Positions 12,320 to 24,414 of a stretch of 64,000 nucleotides of DNA are shown one piece after another. The stretch is from Reticulitermes lucifugus (lineage: Eukaryota > Arthropoda > Insecta > Blattodea > Rhinotermitidae). The stretch spans positions 4,060 through 68,059 of the forward strand of contig JAKCWW010001207.1 in NCBI GenBank assembly GCA_026260175.1, in the 5' to 3' direction. Each line of letters starts with the position of its first letter. Within the stretch, counting starts at the first letter, position 1. The notes under the pieces are model-generated. The model made no database searches. It saw nothing but the letters and a program-made list of their open reading frames with translations, and was not told the DNA's origin. Position numbers and translations under genes: made by a program.

Positions 12320-13920
12320 TTTAACACTCACGTGTAACTAATAATGTGCATTTAGTTGGTACACTAAATTGAATACATTACTTAAATTAGTGTTTAGAGC
12401 GGAATTTTCATTGGGAGAATTACTGTTGATAGCATTTAACATTGTCCTTCGATGCTTGTCAAACCTATTGCAGTTCGTCGGGATGGTATAACGCAGTTTT
12501 ACTCTTATGACTTCGTCGGAAAATCAAATTTTTTTATTCCAAGGGTGAATTTGTTTTTTAAATCTGACGCTGAAGCTTGGGAGTGTGGGAATTGAAGCTG
12601 CACTTCACCCAGTGCGGAGACGGTGTAATGGGCGCAGCAGACTGGATAAACACAGCTGCTAATTATAAAATCTAGTACAATAAGATACACGAATACGTCC
12701 TGGCAGTGTTATTTCAAAGACGAGCTCTGAAACTTACTCTTTCGCGTACAGACTACTTAATGGTAGATATATTCATATCGTTCTTCAACGAACAAGCTAA
12801 CCCCCCCCGCCCCCTCTTCTACACGGTATAATCTATCCCTCACATAGTAATTCCTCATATTTAATTTAACTTCTCCAATTCCACGTTACTTGTCATCATC
12901 ATCGACTTAAAAGCATATATAAATTTTTATGATAGATCAACCAGTGCAAAAATAAATGACAATACAAAAATTTCCCTGCAAATTACATCCTTATATGTAG
13001 CTACAATTTGAGAGTCGTTCGTGTGGCAAATAAAGCAAGTGAGATCCTTATCACTTTATGCAGGCTCAGCTTATGTACTTGTAGTTTATTTAACGACGCT
13101 GTCTAGGATTCAATTTACACGCAGTTCGGTCGCGATTTGCGCAAGGGTTGATTTCCTGGAGCGAGCGCGTAAGCAAAGATTTGCGAAAATTAATACCAAT
13201 TATCCCGTATAAAGTTTGTAACTATATGTCCCTGCCTGGACATATAGCATGCTATTTTAAATTTTATTCTTATAATACGATATATGTATTATTTTTGTAC
13301 TATAGGGGGCATTATTTAAAAATCGTGCAAGTAATACAGCGTTAGTCACGACTGCATTCAAACGTGGAATGGTAAGGTGATTGTGAATAATGAGTTGGAA
13401 AGGATTTCGGAGGATTGCTTCCTATGTTATTTAAATTTCAAAGTAGCTGTAATTAGTGGCGTGAAAGCATATGCGAGGTATAAGACGTTATTAGCGGCAA
13501 CAAAATTAAATTTAGTTTTTGCCTATGGTGGAAGGCGAATAGTACAGTATTCTACTTAGAGTTAAATTACTTCCGATCATTTCACCCATTTGGGAGATGG
13601 GAACTGAGCTTTTTTGTTTTGAATTTTTTATGATTCTTTACTAAAACACTGCATTTCTGTTAGAATAGTCTGTACAGAGAACCTGTTTTAAGTAGCCTGT
13701 AGGAAATTATTGAGCTTGTCAGAAGTGCTTCGCATGAGAATATTCTTTCTCTTCCTTCCTGTGATAAGAAATGCAGCTACAGTATAATAGCTCATTACGT
13801 ACATTAGGAGAGGAAATTTGTATCCTATAAAAATTTAAAGACTGTGTATCCAATGAAAATTTAATTTAATGTGTAGCAGGCGAAAATACTTAACACAATT
13901 CCTTCAGATTTAGTGACATT
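12320..13920. other. Unassigned non-coding stretch
   Basis: No supported gene or repeat family. Confidence 0.4.
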
Positions 13921-13924
13921 GCGT

Positions 13925-14090
13925 GCCATGAAGATCCGTCTTGCGGAACATGACGCCGTATAGATACGTGTATTGGTACTAAGGTTTCGGAGGAGCTTGC
14001 TGCTTTCATCTTCAGTCCAGCAATAAGTGGACAACCGTGAAGATGGAGACAACAGACACCTCCTAAACGCTTATACCTGTGTGCCAATCA
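13925..14090. repeat. Decayed foldback element G (cgaaacgtcgg family)
   Basis: The left part, gaagatccgtcttgcgg then aacatgacgccgta and tttcggaggagcttgctgct, matches the arm at 21.0 kb. The minus strand reads CTGAAGATG ... CTCCTCCGAAAC, a hammerhead-like order. A weaker inverted partner follows at 14035-14090 (gaagatggagac ... cacctcctaaacgc). The arms match poorly. Confidence 0.45.
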
Positions 14091-14427
14091 AATTAAAAAA
14101 AGTGAACTCTTCCTAAGCACCGCTGTGATAATCTCACATATCGAATGTTGTGTACCCCTATTTCATGGCCTGCTTTAACAGCATTCAGTCGTATGAGTTG
14201 CTGCCGCTCATTTCACTGATAAAGTCAATACATCGACATCGTTTCCTGTAGATAATATTATGGAAATATTTCCAAAAATATTGTTTTCAAGAATGTTTTA
14301 ACATACATGAATCGGCCAGTCATAAAATGGGACACACCCGCGTTTCAGCCATTGGACACGTTCACTTGTCAGCCCAACGGAACAAGCTTTATTTTTAGTA
14401 CAAAAACGTATTCACATGCTACTCGAG

Positions 14428-14578
14428 AAAAATTAAAAGCTAAAGTAAAGCTAAAGTCCTTGTGCATACCATGAAGGCATATGGTGCAGTGCAGGTTAAG
14501 CTCCACTCGTTCTTAACCCCCGTACGGAATGGAGGTGAGTGGTCAGCTTCACGCCGCTGCCGGTTTACCCGCAGGGAA
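14428..14578 (-). repeat. SINE S1 (3' part), minus strand
   Basis: It shares the S1 3' body with the copies at 36.2, 40.9, 45.3 and 61.1 kb (minus-strand order: ccctgcgggtaaacc, gcgtgaagctgaccactcac, ctccattc, atgccttcatggtatg) and ends in a ctttagctttactttagctt tail, typical of a SINE 3' tail. The tRNA-like head is missing, so the copy is 5'-truncated. Confidence 0.7.
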
Positions 14579-14599
14579 GGCAAGAAAATAATAATTTGT

Positions 14600-16140
14600 T
14601 GCGTTTGTGTAAGAAATATTAGAGAATTGCACAGTAGGAGAAGCGTTGTTACTGTGGACATGGAGTTGCATTGTGTAAAAGGCGCCAGCCTGATGTCACT
14701 GTGCGTATACTCCTTAAAACTGTTTCTCTGAAGGAACGAGAAATGGTTATTAATTCTGGGTATTGTTCAGTGTCTGAGGCGGACATCTGATCGATATTTA
14801 AGACGCCGTTGTTTCAGAGAAGAAATTCGTTCGGCCGGTATCATTTTATAAGATATATTAAGCTAAACTAAGTAACAAGCATTAGTAATTGGGACTAAAA
14901 TTTGATTTAAGATGTAAATTCATTCGTGTAATTTAAGAACGCATTCTTGTTTCGCACGATTCCTTTCAATTTTAGCAGATGAGATTCTGATGAAATGCAA
15001 ATTGGTTGCAATTGAAAGCCATCGAGCTTCTATTTATAAATTTAATTAAGTTATGAGTTTAAAAACATCATGAAAACTCCCAGTCATTTCTACAAAGGCT
15101 CTAGAGATATCAAATATTTTATTTCCATGTTCTTTAACGTCTTCATCTTCTTCATTTGTTGCAGAAATTGTGTAGTGTACATTGAGATATAAGAAAAATG
15201 GTGACGGAAGTGTATAAGACAGTGAATTTTATAGTGCAGTTCATCTTTTCAACTAGGATTTACAGCTGTGTTAGACGACCTCGATACCGTGTATAGCCAG
15301 AAGCGTTATAGTGGACCTGAAGCTATTCTTTTCTCCAGCAGAGAAAGGAAGTTTCAGAATTTTAGACGACCAATTTGTGTACAGAATCTCATATTCCAAT
15401 ACTATGTGTAAAGATGTCTGTTTGGGTATAGAGCTTTCCCATTGCCATCACTTGACTCTTATTCTCACCAGGAGTTCTATACTTGCTTCCCTCGTCGAAC
15501 AGTTTAGTACAATTCTTGAACACACCCTTGCAATTTCCGTATCTCCTGGAAATTTTTGGACATGACAACAGATGGCAATTCAGTGCCTTAGTACCGATGT
15601 TTCTTTCAAATTTAAACACCCTCCATCCGCCCCTTATTTTCTTGCTTAAGCAAGAAGGTACCTCTGCCTGAATTCGGATGGCGTAACACATTTAAACAAC
15701 ACATGTTTGGGCAGATTTAAAGAAGTTTAAACAACCATGATACCTGACTTGCCCATCAAATATTTAAAACAATTCTGATGATTTTAAATAACTTTATTTT
15801 TATTTAAACTCAGATTTTTAATTTATCAAGTACTCATATATGATTGAATAAATTAAATTACTGTATTTAAATTAAAAGGTACGTAAATATATTTTGGAAT
15901 TATTAAAATAAGAGCATATCTGTTGCTCCTGCCCGTGAGATTTAAAATTATATAAAAAATTAAATTGGCCCATATACTTTGGCAGAGAGAAATAGTTTAT
16001 CTGACACGTTTCAGAGTGGAATGGAAAAGCTGGAACCATAACAAAAATATCTGCGTAAACGCCGGAGACAAATTTCGTCGCATAAAGAAAATAATGACGA
16101 TATGTTGGCAAGAACTCTTGTATGTATGAGTATGAGTAAT
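14600..16140. other. Unassigned non-coding stretch
   Basis: AT-rich DNA; the open frames at 15311-15691 lack recognisable motifs. Confidence 0.4.
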
Positions 16141-16149
16141 ATGAGTCAG

Positions 16150-16385
16150 GCCCTTGCGGTCCCGATGCACGTAGGCCTTTGATAGGCCCTTTGTATCCCT
16201 TAACTAAAGTACAAGTCAAAAGAACCCTGTCCTTGTAATAAAGGTCCAGACTGCCCCCAGACTTAGTTCTTTGACATCCTCAGGGTTCAAAAAGAAGGAA
16301 CCCAGATAAGTGTGTCTGTGTGTCGCCAATGCTTCACACTCGCACAAAACATGAGCTGAACTCTTGTATGAAAGACAATCGGTCA
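16150..16385 (-). mobile_element. LINE C-terminal fragment, second copy
   Basis: Homologous along its length to 10482-10720 and in the same orientation. It covers the zinc-knuckle region (gagtgtgaagcattggcgac in minus orientation) and the following tail. Both copies end near the same cggtcccgatg(a/c)acgt segment, so the two insertions share a similar 3' boundary. Dead fragment. Confidence 0.7.
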
Positions 16386-17937
16386 GTAAAAATCAAATCC
16401 AGTCTTCCAACTTATTTCATATAACCTGACCTAAGCTAACCAAACAAAATCTAACCGTAGCAACCCAAGCTAAATCTAAACTACATTCATACTTTTAACA
16501 AGACATATGGAGATGTTAGCTAACTAAATATGAAACAAAGCAATTCGTGGTTATGCAACACAAAATGATGAGCAGATTCATGCAGAAGGATATGCACGAA
16601 GAAGCAAAGAATGTAAACTTCGGACAGCATGGCCTTTACCAGTAATTATAGTTCAGAACTGAGTATTGGTTCTCGAATATGTATCGAAATAAAGCGGACA
16701 AGGCAGATCCATATATACGAGTAAAAATCCGTCGCCGATGCCTGAACTGATACCGATGCCTAAACCATCGCCGACTCCTAAACCGAAGCAAACGCCAAAA
16801 TTGGACACGACGATGACCTTCAAATACATTACGAGGTAACAGAGTATATAACTCTAGTAGAGGCGCATGCGACCACAACATGTGGGAACAAAAGATGTCA
16901 AACCGGGCATAAAGGAACAATATCCAGCAGTATGACGGCATATATGTAACTTTAGTGTGGCCTTCTAGGTGTATTGTGAATTTTACTTGTAGTTTGAACG
17001 CTAATTTCTTGACACGAGGCCAGTTCGGCTGGGTAGACTATAAATCATTGGGCTGCTCTGAAGAAGACAGGAGAGCGGCTGTCAGCTCGGCGCTACCCAG
17101 TCGTTGTTCTGATATGTATTGTCCAAGCCCAACAGATCGACAGATCGTGGCACCTGTCAAATCCTCGCACTGTCGGACGGACAGTACTATGCTGTCCATA
17201 GGAGCTGCATTCATACCGTCCAGGCGATACAGTCTGAATGCCCTGAATGGGAGACATTGCTGTATGATTGCGCTTCGGAATAGGTATACCAGACCACAAG
17301 TTCCTGTTTTCAGATGTGAGACGTGATCTTGCTATCACAAATACGAATAGGTCATTACGGTTTGCAATTGTTTCATCAGTGAAACCGACAAGATTCCAAA
17401 ATTCACTAATAAGTCCTATGTATATATTAGAGAACAATCCAACTGTTGTAGTTTGTACATTTTTTTCAATTATTTCGCCTTCTGATTATCGTAGAACTAT
17501 GGGACTTAACAAAATTAAAATCGTCCAGCTTTCAGTCGGGCATTGGGCTCGGACATTTCAATCTGAAGCTTTTTAATATGTAAGTGTTGATTTGCTTACC
17601 TTTGAATATGGAAATTAATAAGTCCTTATACATTTGGTATGATTTACCTACAAGGGACACACACTAATAAACATGCATACATTCATGCTTCGACAGTAAT
17701 CCACCTCGCAAAGTTATCTTTTAAGAAGCGGAAGACTTTGCGGCCACATACTTTTTATTTATTTATTTATTTATTTGTAACTGAAGTAAGCTGTAGTACC
17801 AGAAATACATCGTCGAATGGTAATATGATACTGAATACTGAATTTAAAAAAAACACTCGTAAGGAAGCTGTGATGGCGTAATGTACGGTACTATCTTGGT
17901 ATTTGCCTGGAAATCCCGAGGAAAATCATGATATACT
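16386..17937. other. Unassigned stretch with a locally GC-richer block
   Basis: Positions 16955-17330 are richer in GC than their surroundings and open in one frame on each strand (about 120 and 114 codons). I recognise no domain and see no splice-site pair that would define an exon. It may be an unrecognised repeat. A ttta(n) run sits at 17757-17777. Confidence 0.35.
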
Positions 17938-17950
17938 TATGTCAGACTAG

Positions 17951-18145
17951 ATCTTCGCTCTTCTTAGATATTACGCAGCATAGATTTGTGGTTACCGACT
18001 TTTTGGGACAACAGGTCTGACCCATCTTTAAAGATCAAGGGACAAATAGGTTTTCCCGAAACGTCGGTAACTACCAATCTGTGCTGCGTAACATGTCAGG
18101 AAAGCGAAGATCTTATTTACACCACGGCGGCAGCCTGAAATCACG
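17951..18145 (-). mobile_element. Foldback retro-insertion A
   Basis: Minus orientation: the asymmetric end (cgtgatttcaggctgccgcc) is at the right, followed by two inverted arms. Arm 17951-18030 (atcttcgctcttct ... ttacgcagcatag ... ggttaccgac) matches the reverse complement of 18035-18112. Both arms carry GATT as the copy tag. The element is bounded by tatgtcagactag (17938-17950) and taagtcacactag (18146-18158), a 13-bp direct repeat with two differences, interpreted as a target-site duplication. No ORF. Confidence 0.75.
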
Positions 18146-18850
18146 TAAGTCACACTAGTCTGTGCCCCGACCGAGATTACAATCGGCACCTCATGGAGTT
18201 GATATAGTTTTAGCTTGAGCCAGTTTGCTGGGTATCGTTTTACTAATCACAGTTATCACGGACATCTCTTTGAGGCGGAGTGCACAATAATAACACTGGA
18301 CGGGTTACCAAGGGACCATCTGCTTAATAAGGCAGGACGATTCGGACAACGTCTGAAGCACCGCATGCAACAAGCAGCAGCTCTGAGTGCAGCTTACAGA
18401 TTAATCTCTTCCATCCGTCGATGTCGTGTAAACCGAGTGGTGCTGCCGAGGGGTAGCTCTCGTCCGACCGAATCGGCTGCCAAGAGCACCTGTCAAACCC
18501 TGTGTAGCCCAACAGAAACATGAACAGCCGATACAGAGATTCGGGTTACTCGGCCGCGATGTGGCCACAGCCACCACAGTTGCAGTTACGATGCTGTATG
18601 AAAGTTAAATGGAGTTCGTGAACTCCCCCGTGTTATCCCTTCGTCGGCAGACATGTTGCCTCGTCTTTTATGTTACCAGGCAGAGATAGCAGCAGCGCGC
18701 TGCTCTCTTCGTGTGTTGCGACATGTTGTGTTCGAAAGACGAGTCTAATTGAATCAGATCTGCCACTTAAACTGGAATGGACGCTTGTGTATGTTGCAAT
18801 GAGTGTTATTCATCTTGTATTTGCATTCACGTTTTCGTTGTCCCGTAAAG
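18146..18850. other. Unassigned stretch
   Basis: The open frames at 18215-18523 (about 102 codons) show no recognised domain. No splice-flanked exon could be argued. Confidence 0.35.
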
Positions 18851-19125
18851 GTGGGAGCTGGGACAGCGTAATCGGTATAGTGACTTAGCTATGAACGGGC
18901 TGGGCGTCCGAGGAATCGTGGTTCGACTCCCGGCAGGGAAAGAGAGTTTTCTTTTTCCCGAAACGTCCAGCGCTGCTCTGGACCCACTCAGCCTCCTATT
19001 CAACTGGTCCCGGCGGCCCATTTTCCGCAGATAAAGCTGCCGGTGCTTTAATCTGTCACCCCCCCCCCATTTAGTATCAAGCTTAAGATTAAATGAAGGC
19101 CACAAGAACAACTTTACTTTCACAA
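18851..19125 (+). repeat. SINE S1 copy with A and B boxes
   Basis: The tRNA-like head starts gctgggacagcgtaatcggt (A box), followed by gtggttcgactcccgg (B box, GGTTCGACTCC). The S1 body follows (ttttcccgaaacgtccagcg, ctctggacccactcagcctc, then ggcccattttcc). The tail is altered by a C run at 19060-19068. No convincing target duplication. Confidence 0.8.
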
Positions 19126-19130
19126 AGTTT

Positions 19131-20824
19131 AGTTTGATGCAGACAACAGACTCCTTCAGTGTGATTTAATATTTGGCTAAATTCACACTCAAGAAACGTC
19201 ACCTGGCGTTCAACATATCAGGTGTTAGCGTCCGTACCTTCTCACGTGCTGCATGTAAAACTATATTTAAACTTCTCAAACTTTGCTATTCGTGGTATCA
19301 TCCTTACAATTTCACAGGAAGTTCTTTACCCAGTTGAATGTATTTTTATGTAGAAACCACTGCTGGGATATGAGAAAAGGGCTATTTAGTTGTAGTTTCA
19401 CATTTAAACCACCAATAATCAATGGGATCAAGAAATGTCTCACTAGCGTACACTCTAATATATTATATACACTGGTATATAGGCTTATATACCTACTTGT
19501 GGCCTATATTTTATTCATTATTCCACTGTGTGTCCCAAAACAAATGTCAAGAAGGAGCCTGGAACAAATTACAGTACGATACAAATCAGAAGAGGTTCCT
19601 AAATTCGCATAACTCGATCAAAAAATAAATAACATAAATATGGAACATAAGGATGCAAAAATTTTAACTTCGAATAAGTCACATCTTAAGAAGAGCTTCT
19701 AAATTTGAACGTGTGTAAAATTTTAATTACATATTTTTACCTCCATAACCGAGATAGTTACCAATTTACGCGGTTAAAATACTTTTAAATGTAGTACAGT
19801 GTAGTCAAGAATATGTACAGTCCACGCAGTACAGGTTATGTGAGAGCCTCCTGATGATATATGTAGGTACATATATATGTGTGTGTATATTTATATACCT
19901 ACAAAGATTGGAAAATTAGTTTTTAATAGAAGTGATCTTTATGGCCAAAGTTTTATTTTAATTGTTTGTGCGTATATAGACCTATATGTACATATATACA
20001 CGCTTACACTTACATCCATTCACACACCTACAGAGTACACAAAGCTCACACGTGTAAATCTGTAGTTTTGTTTTCAGGTTCTATTATTCGCTAAGACATT
20101 AAATTCGGATACGTAATATGAGGCATTGGTACACGGGAGTCCCATAAAAACATGCAGTACTGTATTATTGAGATATAGCTCACGCTTATAAAATATTTTT
20201 ATACTTTGTTTAATGTCACATCCTTCTATGCGCCCTGGTACGTTGCCCACATTTTTGTAGGGAACATAGTTTAGTAGCGTTATTAGTTCTTTTGTGTCTC
20301 TCTTTCTCTGGTAACAACTTATTAACTCATAAAGCTATCATCTTGGTTTCTCCACTGCTGAGATCCTTTGACGTCACATTTATTGTCATTCCCGGCAATA
20401 AATAGAACACAGCTTTCATGAAAGCCGATGTTTAAAAAAAAAGTATAATTTGAATGAGAGAGATCGTTTGCTATCGGGAAAAATGGAACTTTGTTAAGGT
20501 AATTATTACCACACTGAATGATTTTAGAAAATTCCTGTTTCTTGTTTCTCTGAACTATTAATTACCATCTGTGCCCATAAATAAACATCAAGATGAATGT
20601 ACAGGCCGTTCGATGACGTTCATTTGCTCAGTCGCAGTAGCTGTGACTATGTTACTAGCAGGTCACAGCTGAAATCTCACCGAAGAGCCTGTAGAATAAT
20701 TGTATCTCAGTTTATTTCAATTACTTTGCTAAACGGTACAGTCCGTTTTTAAGAGCACGGACATTTACGATGTAAACTGTCTGTTGAAGATACACATGCC
20801 GCCAATTTAAAAGGTGCCATAGGA
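19131..20824. other. Unassigned non-coding stretch
   Basis: It contains small tatatgtgtg and acacacc simple-sequence patches (19865-20045). No gene recognised. Confidence 0.4.
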
Positions 20825-20985
20825 CTAACAGTGTTATGATACGTTTTGTTTTTATGTTTTATGTTATTTTGTGTTATGTTATTTTACGTTATTTTATATG
20901 TTATGTTTATGTTATGTTTACGTTACGTTACGTTATGTTATGTAATGTGTTGTGTCATATTTTATATGATGTTATGTAAGAGTAA
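20825..20985. repeat. (TTATG/TTACG)n degenerate minisatellite
   Basis: About 150 bp of pentamer-like units ttatg, ttttg, ttacg with 5-bp slippage register, most regular at 20860-20945. Simple sequence. Confidence 0.85.
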
Positions 20986-21029
20986 GTGTTAACCATTTTA
21001 GTACTGTGCGAGATTTAAGATCCTCACAG

Positions 21030-21122
21030 TGGTGTTGAAGATTCAAGTCTTCTAGGATATGACGCTGTGTCGATTGGTAGTTACCGACGTTTCGGAGGAG
21101 CTTGCTGTCCCTACCTTCAGTC
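21030..21122 (-). repeat. Single-arm relative of the foldback family
   Basis: One arm only: tcaagtcttctaggatatga, cgctgtgtcgattggtagtt, accgacgtttcgg. On the minus strand it reads CTGAAGGTAGGGA ... CTCCTCCGAAACGTCGG, a hammerhead-like order with CTGAAGG in place of CTGANGA. No inverted second arm is visible, so single-arm forms exist beside the foldback ones. Tag GATTGG. Confidence 0.6.
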
Positions 21123-21199
21123 TCTAAGCAGTCCGAAAAGGCTAAATTGAAACTGAGCATCACGGAAGCACCCGTAGGAGAAACAATGTGCTGGATAGT

Positions 21200-22165
21200 T
21201 TTGGCTGCAAGCGAGAGTAAGCTTTGTGTTTCTTAAAATACCCAGTTCGTTGCTGCAGGAAGTATGTGTGAACATTAAAAGTTTTTATCAAAGCTAAAAT
21301 TCAAAACTTGGATTTGTTTTGCTAGAACTTCATACAAATAAATATCCTGTCAAAAGTCGAAATCTGACGCACTGTTCAGAACAGTGTATGGATAGAGTAT
21401 TTGCAACAGCATGTGCAAATAATTGTCAAAAAGTCACAACCTAATGTACATTGAAGGTTTTATAGATATCTCACAGGCGCATTACGCCACCGCTGTAAAA
21501 GGCATAAAGGGAATTACATTTAAAATAATTAAATTTTATAACACCGTCTGCGGTGTTTCTCAGTGCAACTTTTATCATTATATTATTTGTTACAGGAAAT
21601 TGCTCTGATCATTTCGCGATTCAGTAATTCTCCGAAGCATCATGCAACTAGAAAACTTTCGCTTTATCTTTTTATCCTATTTCCGTTATTTTATCTCGCT
21701 TCAGGGCCGTAGCATGAAGTCTCCTGTGCCTTATCTCAGTACGTTATATTTGCCGTATTATTTGGCATTTTTTGCATTGTGTGTGTCTCCGTTTATTCGC
21801 GTGTGACAGCTCAAGAAAGGCCAAATAGATTTTAATTAAATTTTTTGTTAGGGAATTTTACTAGAATTTGTCGATACATTCGAATGTTTGTTAAAATCGG
21901 ATGGTAATACTAGAGACTTTGCATGCTAACCTACATGCGTTTCTGTTCTTGTCTTATCGGAGTCAAAAATATTTCGGAAAAAAGTTGTGGGGAATCATAA
22001 GAGACACGTGTTTTTTATAAGTATTTTGGTTTTATATATGATTACTAAACGTTTATGCTGGACAGCATAACTGTTACTGTATGTGCACATTCCTGAATAT
22101 TCTTCTCGCAGTATACATTTAAGTGCATATTGTCTCGGTTACCATAATAGACCATCTGAAGAACC
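21200..22165. other. Unassigned non-coding stretch
   Basis: No gene or repeat family recognised. Confidence 0.4.
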
Positions 22166-22170
22166 ATACA

Positions 22171-22406
22171 CTTCATTTCAGGCTTCCGCCGCGAAGTTGA
22201 TGAGATCTGCTCTCTTCTGGGATATTACACAGCATTGAGTGTTAATCCTTTACCGACGTTTCAGGACAACATATCGGTCCCATCTTCAACGGTCAAGAAC
22301 TCCAAGACTTCTTGGCCCTTGAAGATGGAACAAATAGGTTGTCCCGAAACGTCGGTACAGAACTGCCACTCAGCGCCGCATAATATCCCAGAAGGGCGCA
22401 GGTCTC
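22171..22406 (+). mobile_element. Foldback element B
   Basis: The asymmetric end catttcaggcttccgccgcg is followed by arm 22202-22290 and its reverse complement 22315-22406. Both arms contain tctgggatatta, GAGTG (copy tag), accgacgtttc and a ggacaac...ccatcttcaa inner segment. The two stem II-like GGGAC/GTCCC halves are only partly kept in this copy. The flanks (aaccatac / aaacataa) give at best a weak target duplication. No ORF. Confidence 0.75.
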
Positions 22407-22583
22407 AAACATAAGCTATTACTCAGACAACAATCTTGATGCATTTTGCCCTCAACGACTACTCAAACCACAATTTTACACCCTTGAAGCACCTTATGTG
22501 CCGAATCATAGAATTACTAACAGAACGTATATAACATCGAAGCTGGTGCTTTGCTTGTCATCTACTTCACATTAATTTCTGCT

Positions 22584-22612
22584 TGTGTGTGTGTGTGTAT
22601 GTGTGTGTGTAT
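22584..22612. repeat. (GT)n microsatellite
   Basis: A run of about 14 GT units with one AT interruption. Confidence 0.9.
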
Positions 22613-24246
22613 AAAATGACGTATTGATATGAAGGATAAATTACCTCTGAGGGCAAGCTGAGCTGCTGTAATCCCGTCATCAGAGTATGGCGCGTTATGG
22701 TTTCTGTTGAAGTGTATTGATGTAGTTGTTTACTTGGCGCTAGAGAAATTGGATTCTTTTGTTACCTCCTCTTAGGGAGGTTGTACAGCAAGCTACATTT
22801 GCGAGTTGATCTACATAAGAGGCCGTGTAGAAATGATACTCCGGAATTCGAAATGGTCCGTGAATTTCCAGTGACTGCCTTTAGGTACATGCTGCGGTTT
22901 ATTGGTTCGTTACACTCAACTTTACCCTTTATCTTGCTGTTTTAGTATTCGCTTCCCATATTTTCTCTTTCAATTTTCTGATATTTTCTGCAGTTGCCTC
23001 TTTGTTCCTGTGCTTCTGTTCTGATGCACATAAAACAACAACTTATACTTTTCCTTTAAAATGTGTTTTTCTTGGGAGTCACATTTCATTCAATATCTGT
23101 TAAAGTTTATTTCTTGTTTCAGGGCGTTATTTGTACATTCGCTTAAAACGGGAAATTAAATCATCTTTTATGACATGTGATTATAGGCTCAACGCGTGAG
23201 GCTGCAGTACAGTAGAAACAAACGTGTAACTTATGAAAATAATAAAAAGTTAGCATCGCAATATATTACGTTAATTCTGGTAGAATAAATTTTTGTACTT
23301 GGCGGAAAACGCATCTGCTTCGATGAAGTTGTTACTGCTACCGTCTGTCCTTGCTTATGTTGCAAGTATCACTTCAGTGATGAAAAATGAAGTGTTAAAA
23401 ATAACACGTGAAATGTCATCGCTCCTTATGTTAAGGAAATTGTAGTGAATCTTACGAAAAGAAGCTTCGAACAAGATGTAACTTTTACACACTGCTGATA
23501 AAAGGGGGCCTGCCGCTTCTATTTTCAGTCAAAATATTGTCAGCAGGAATATTCCTCAGATAATATGACTGAGCTTCTTTTATTACAGTATTATTTGTAA
23601 GATCCCTTGGAAAAATAACGACAAATCACTTACAAATGCAAGTGTGTATGTGTCGAGGTCGTCTAATGTTTATTACCAACAGTCAGGCGCTGAGTAACAT
23701 GCTGCCTGTTAATGTACAGTACTTAACGCCACTCAATCATAAAGCGTCATCTATTTTCATTTTAATAGGAAAAAATAGTATTTTTCGAGTTCGGAGTATA
23801 TTGAGTTTTACTTGTTAGTTATTACTTATAACTTATTTGCAGGTTTGGCCTTTTGTTTTTAAAATCAAAAATAATTTCATCCTGCATCATTGTCTAGTAG
23901 ATTCATGTTTTCTGCTAAAGTCAAGAACACTTCAGAATATTCGTCTCGCTATAGAGGCTTTCGATTTGTACGAGAGGAATATTTATATTATTGTGTCAGT
24001 ATGGATAACGTTTTGCACTGCGTGTACACTACTGGACGACAGAAAACGCTAAAAAATCTCATAAGAGGATTAAATTTTGATGAAAACTTTTGAATGAAAT
24101 ATATGTTCAGGTTTTCTTTTATTAGAATATACTCTTTTGACCGTTACATTAAATTTAGCATGTTTAGAAAGCATTCTGTTTTAGACTAAGTTTACATGAA
24201 TTCGCAGATGTTTTACAGCTTATTTATGCATTGTTTTTGATTTCAG
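22613..24246. other. Sequence upstream of the first exon (probable intron)
   Basis: No coding block recognised. It ends in tgtttttgatttcag, a plausible polypyrimidine tract and AG acceptor for the exon starting at 24247. Because that exon begins in phase 1 without a start codon, at least one earlier exon must exist, and none was found back to position 1. Confidence 0.55.
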
Positions 24247-24414
24247 TAAAGCCGGAGTATGTGAAGATCACCAAAGATGACAGTACGGAACTTCAGAACG
24301 CCTCAACAATTGGACCATTTATAGAGGGTGACGAGGTTACGCTAACATGTGAATCGGGTGGCGGGAAACCCATTCCGAGCGTCTTCTGGTGGAACGGGAC
24401 AAACAGAATGACCG
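24247..24414 (+). CDS. Ig-domain exon, Sidestep/nephrin-like adhesion protein (exon a)
   Basis: This internal exon of 168 nt is preceded by gatttcag and followed by a perfect gtaagt donor. Read in phase 1 it encodes the first half of an immunoglobulin domain: KPEYVKITKDD, then IGPFIEGDEVTLTCESGGGK, PIPSVFWWNGTN and RMT. Visible hallmarks are the EGDEVTLTC strand-B cysteine, the GGGKPIPSV loop and the FWW core tryptophan. NAS and NGT are two potential N-glycosylation sites, consistent with an extracellular protein. It starts and ends in phase 1, as is usual for Ig exons, and joins in frame to 38546-38707. Insect Sidestep-family guidance receptors carry 'IGP..EG...LTC...GG.P.P.V.WW' in their second Ig domain; a nephrin/hibris-type protein is the alternative. 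The in-frame continuation past 24414 loses all Ig features and is intron. Confidence 0.82.

Noticed and set aside
18851-18950. Possible tRNA gene with A and B boxes
   Set aside because: Stems do not form a cloverleaf and the same unit recurs as SINE S1.
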